NCBI GenBank assembly: GCA_029934095.1 | Contig: JAOZMV010000062.1 | Coordinates: 1-7,609, forward strand | DNA length: 7,609 bases | Origin: Desulfuromusa sp. | GTDB lineage: Bacteria; Desulfobacterota; Desulfuromonadia; Desulfuromonadales; Geopsychrobacteraceae | Reading direction: 5' to 3' | Shown: in pieces, positions 6,441-7,609 of the stretch | Layout: every line of letters starts with the position of its first letter | How positions within the stretch are numbered: position 1 is the first letter of the stretch | The notes under the pieces: generated by a model | The model's input: only the letters and a program-made list of their open reading frames with translations | Databases searched by the model: none | What the model was told of the DNA's origin: nothing | Made by a program: the position numbers and the translations under genes

Positions 6441-6502
6441 TCCTGCTGAAACAACAAAAAGGGCCCCGGAAAACCGGAGCCCTTTTTGTTGTTTCAGCAG
6501 GA
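6441..6502. terminator. Bidirectional terminator within a near-perfect 29-nt inverted repeat
   Basis: Arms 6441-6469 and 6474-6502 are complementary at 28 of 29 positions around an AAAA loop. The GC-rich centre (GGGC-x-CCGG) is flanked by A5 on one side and T5 on the other, so it can stop transcription both from dfx and from the convergent biotin-carrier gene. The pairing continues about 15 bp outside the A/T tracts, longer than usual for an intrinsic terminator. Confidence 0.9.
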
Positions 6503-6512
6503 GGATAGTTAT

Positions 6513-7609
6513 TTATAGAATCACCTGCAGGTACTCTTTAGTGGTGTCTTGTTTCTGCTTGGCTAGTTCTTTTGGATCAACTTCCACAAATTTTTCGTCG
6601 GGTGTTACTTTAAATAACGGTTGACCTTTCTGAACAATAGTCCCTTCACCACCCTCAATAATGATTTTGTCGATAGTCCCGGAAAACGGTGCTGGTACCT
6701 TGTTAAACATCTTCATCACTTCGAGAATAAATAATGGTTGTCCCTTGTCAAAATGCATTCCTTCAGTGACAAATGGAGGCAGTCCAGGTGCTTCCTGAGC
6801 GTAGTACATTCCGCCTCCCGGAGTGACAACTTCATCTGCCTTGGTTGCTGGTGGAGGTACCAGGACTTTTTTCATTGCTGCCTGTAATTCCGGATCGTGT
6901 AGATATTCGGGAATTGTAACTTCCAGATCATCTTCGACTTTAAAATCATAGAAGTCAATTTTGGCAGCAACAATGCAGAGCAGACCGAGGAGTTCGTTGC
7001 CCATCTCGTAGCCGACGTGAGCTGCCTGAATCTGAGCCCAGGTCTTTGTATCATAACCACCTTGTGGTTTGGTTTTGCTGAGAATGTCATTCATTTTGAC
7101 AAACTCTTCTTTACCGATCGAGAATTTATCACGCAGTTCTGCGTAGAAGGTCAGTGCATTATTCAAGAGATCACGATCATGTGTCCAGATCACTTCCGCA
7201 GCTGGAGCATTTTCTCGCCAGGTCATATTCAGATAATCATAAGTTTCTTCAAGAATAATCAGGGGGTTGCAAAGCCAGGTGATGCTAGCATCTTTAATTG
7301 TGAATTTTTCCCTATTGAGGCTTAACCAGCCGGAAAGCAAATGTGGATCGTCCAATAGTTGCCCTATCGGTCGAGTCAACAGCGTCCCTTTCCGATCCAA
7401 AGTCTCAGATGCTGCTTTGATTGCTGCTGGGTCATCTGCATAGAGCTTGGCATAATGTTTTTTCATCGCTATGAAAGCATAAACAACATCAAGTTTCTGG
7501 GCTTCTTGTTTGATCTTTCCGACCAATGTCAGATACGGTACGACAAAGCGGGTCGTTGGTTTGGCCATGATGTTGTTGCCGATAAACCAGTTAACCAGAC
7601 CATAATGGA
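6513..7609 (-). CDS. Biotin carrier (biotinyl/lipoyl attachment) C-terminal part of a carboxylase-type protein, 5' end missing
   Basis: The frame stays open to the right edge (codons before the ATG at 7568 read HYGLVNWFIGNNI), and that ATG has no ribosome site, so the gene very probably starts outside the window. Counting from the ATG at 7568, residues 1 to about 235 are a mostly helical region I cannot assign. Residues about 246-325 form a biotinyl domain with EVMKM, whose K286 (codon 6711-6713) is the predicted biotinylation site, followed by the PAPFSGTI turn and a GxxVQKGQPLF repeat half. The Val variant of the usual EAMKM is also known in eukaryotic acetyl-CoA carboxylase. A long charged tail follows. 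It is probably the C-terminus of a biotin-dependent acyl-CoA carboxylase with a biotin carboxylase domain upstream, but that domain is not visible. It converges on dfx. Confidence 0.82.
   Translation of the reverse strand, partial: HYGLVNWFIGNNIMAKPTTRFVVPYLTLVGKIKQEAQKLDVVYAFIAMKKHYAKLYADDPAAIKAASETLDRKGTLLTRPIGQLLDDPHLLSGWLSLNREKFTIKDASITWLCNPLIILEETYDYLNMTWRENAPAAEVIWTHDRDLLNNALTFYAELRDKFSIGKEEFVKMNDILSKTKPQGGYDTKTWAQIQAAHVGYEMGNELLGLLCIVAAKIDFYDFKVEDDLEVTIPEYLHDPELQAAMKKVLVPPPATKADEVVTPGGGMYYAQEAPGLPPFVTEGMHFDKGQPLFILEVMKMFNKVPAPFSGTIDKIIIEGGEGTIVQKGQPLFKVTPDEKFVEVDPKELAKQKQDTTKEYLQVIL

Overview
The window suggests a moderate-to-low GC anaerobic proteobacterium of the Desulfuromonas/Geobacter type (Desulfobacterota). 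This is an inference from the gene set: a two-iron desulfoferrodoxin, a chromosomal TraB-family protein, a PilB/GspE-type N-domain fused to a receiver, and a biotin-carrier carboxylase piece. No phage, IS, CRISPR, tRNA or rRNA signal was seen. Both window edges cut through genes.

Layout. The left edge holds the 3' part of an M24 aminopeptidase-type gene on the plus strand (to 1045). It converges, with a 23 bp gap, on a minus-strand gene for a MshEN-like plus receiver protein (1893 to 1069) whose phosphoacceptor Asp is replaced by Asn. Upstream of that gene lies a collinear minus-strand cluster running from 5463 down to 2124: TraB-family membrane protein, rhomboid protease, YbaK-type Cys-tRNA deacylase and a sirtuin. 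The last three are separated by only 10 and 15 bp and look like one translationally linked unit. The sirtuin carries the Tyr-x-x-Arg pair typical of desuccinylases/demalonylases.

The roughly 560 bp between traB and the desulfoferrodoxin gene has no convincing protein gene. It holds what I read as an undescribed or unassigned structured RNA gene on the minus strand. The evidence is a promoter (-35 at 5893-5898, -10 at 5870-5875), a core of about 184 nt closed by an 11 bp long-range helix whose two wobble pairs exist only in the minus-strand transcript, and an intrinsic terminator (5620-5661). Its promoter is divergent from a good sigma70-like promoter for the desulfoferrodoxin gene (dfx, 6022-6402).

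Downstream of dfx a near-perfect inverted repeat with 29-nt arms (6441-6502) separates it from a convergent biotin-carrier gene that runs off the right edge.

How they fit together: the cluster combines membrane proteolysis-like proteins (TraB, rhomboid), translation quality control (YbaK) and NAD-dependent lysine deacylation (sirtuin). A joint stress or proteostasis role is only an inference. dfx supplies superoxide reduction in an anaerobe. The RNA next to dfx and traB is the most interesting unexplained element.
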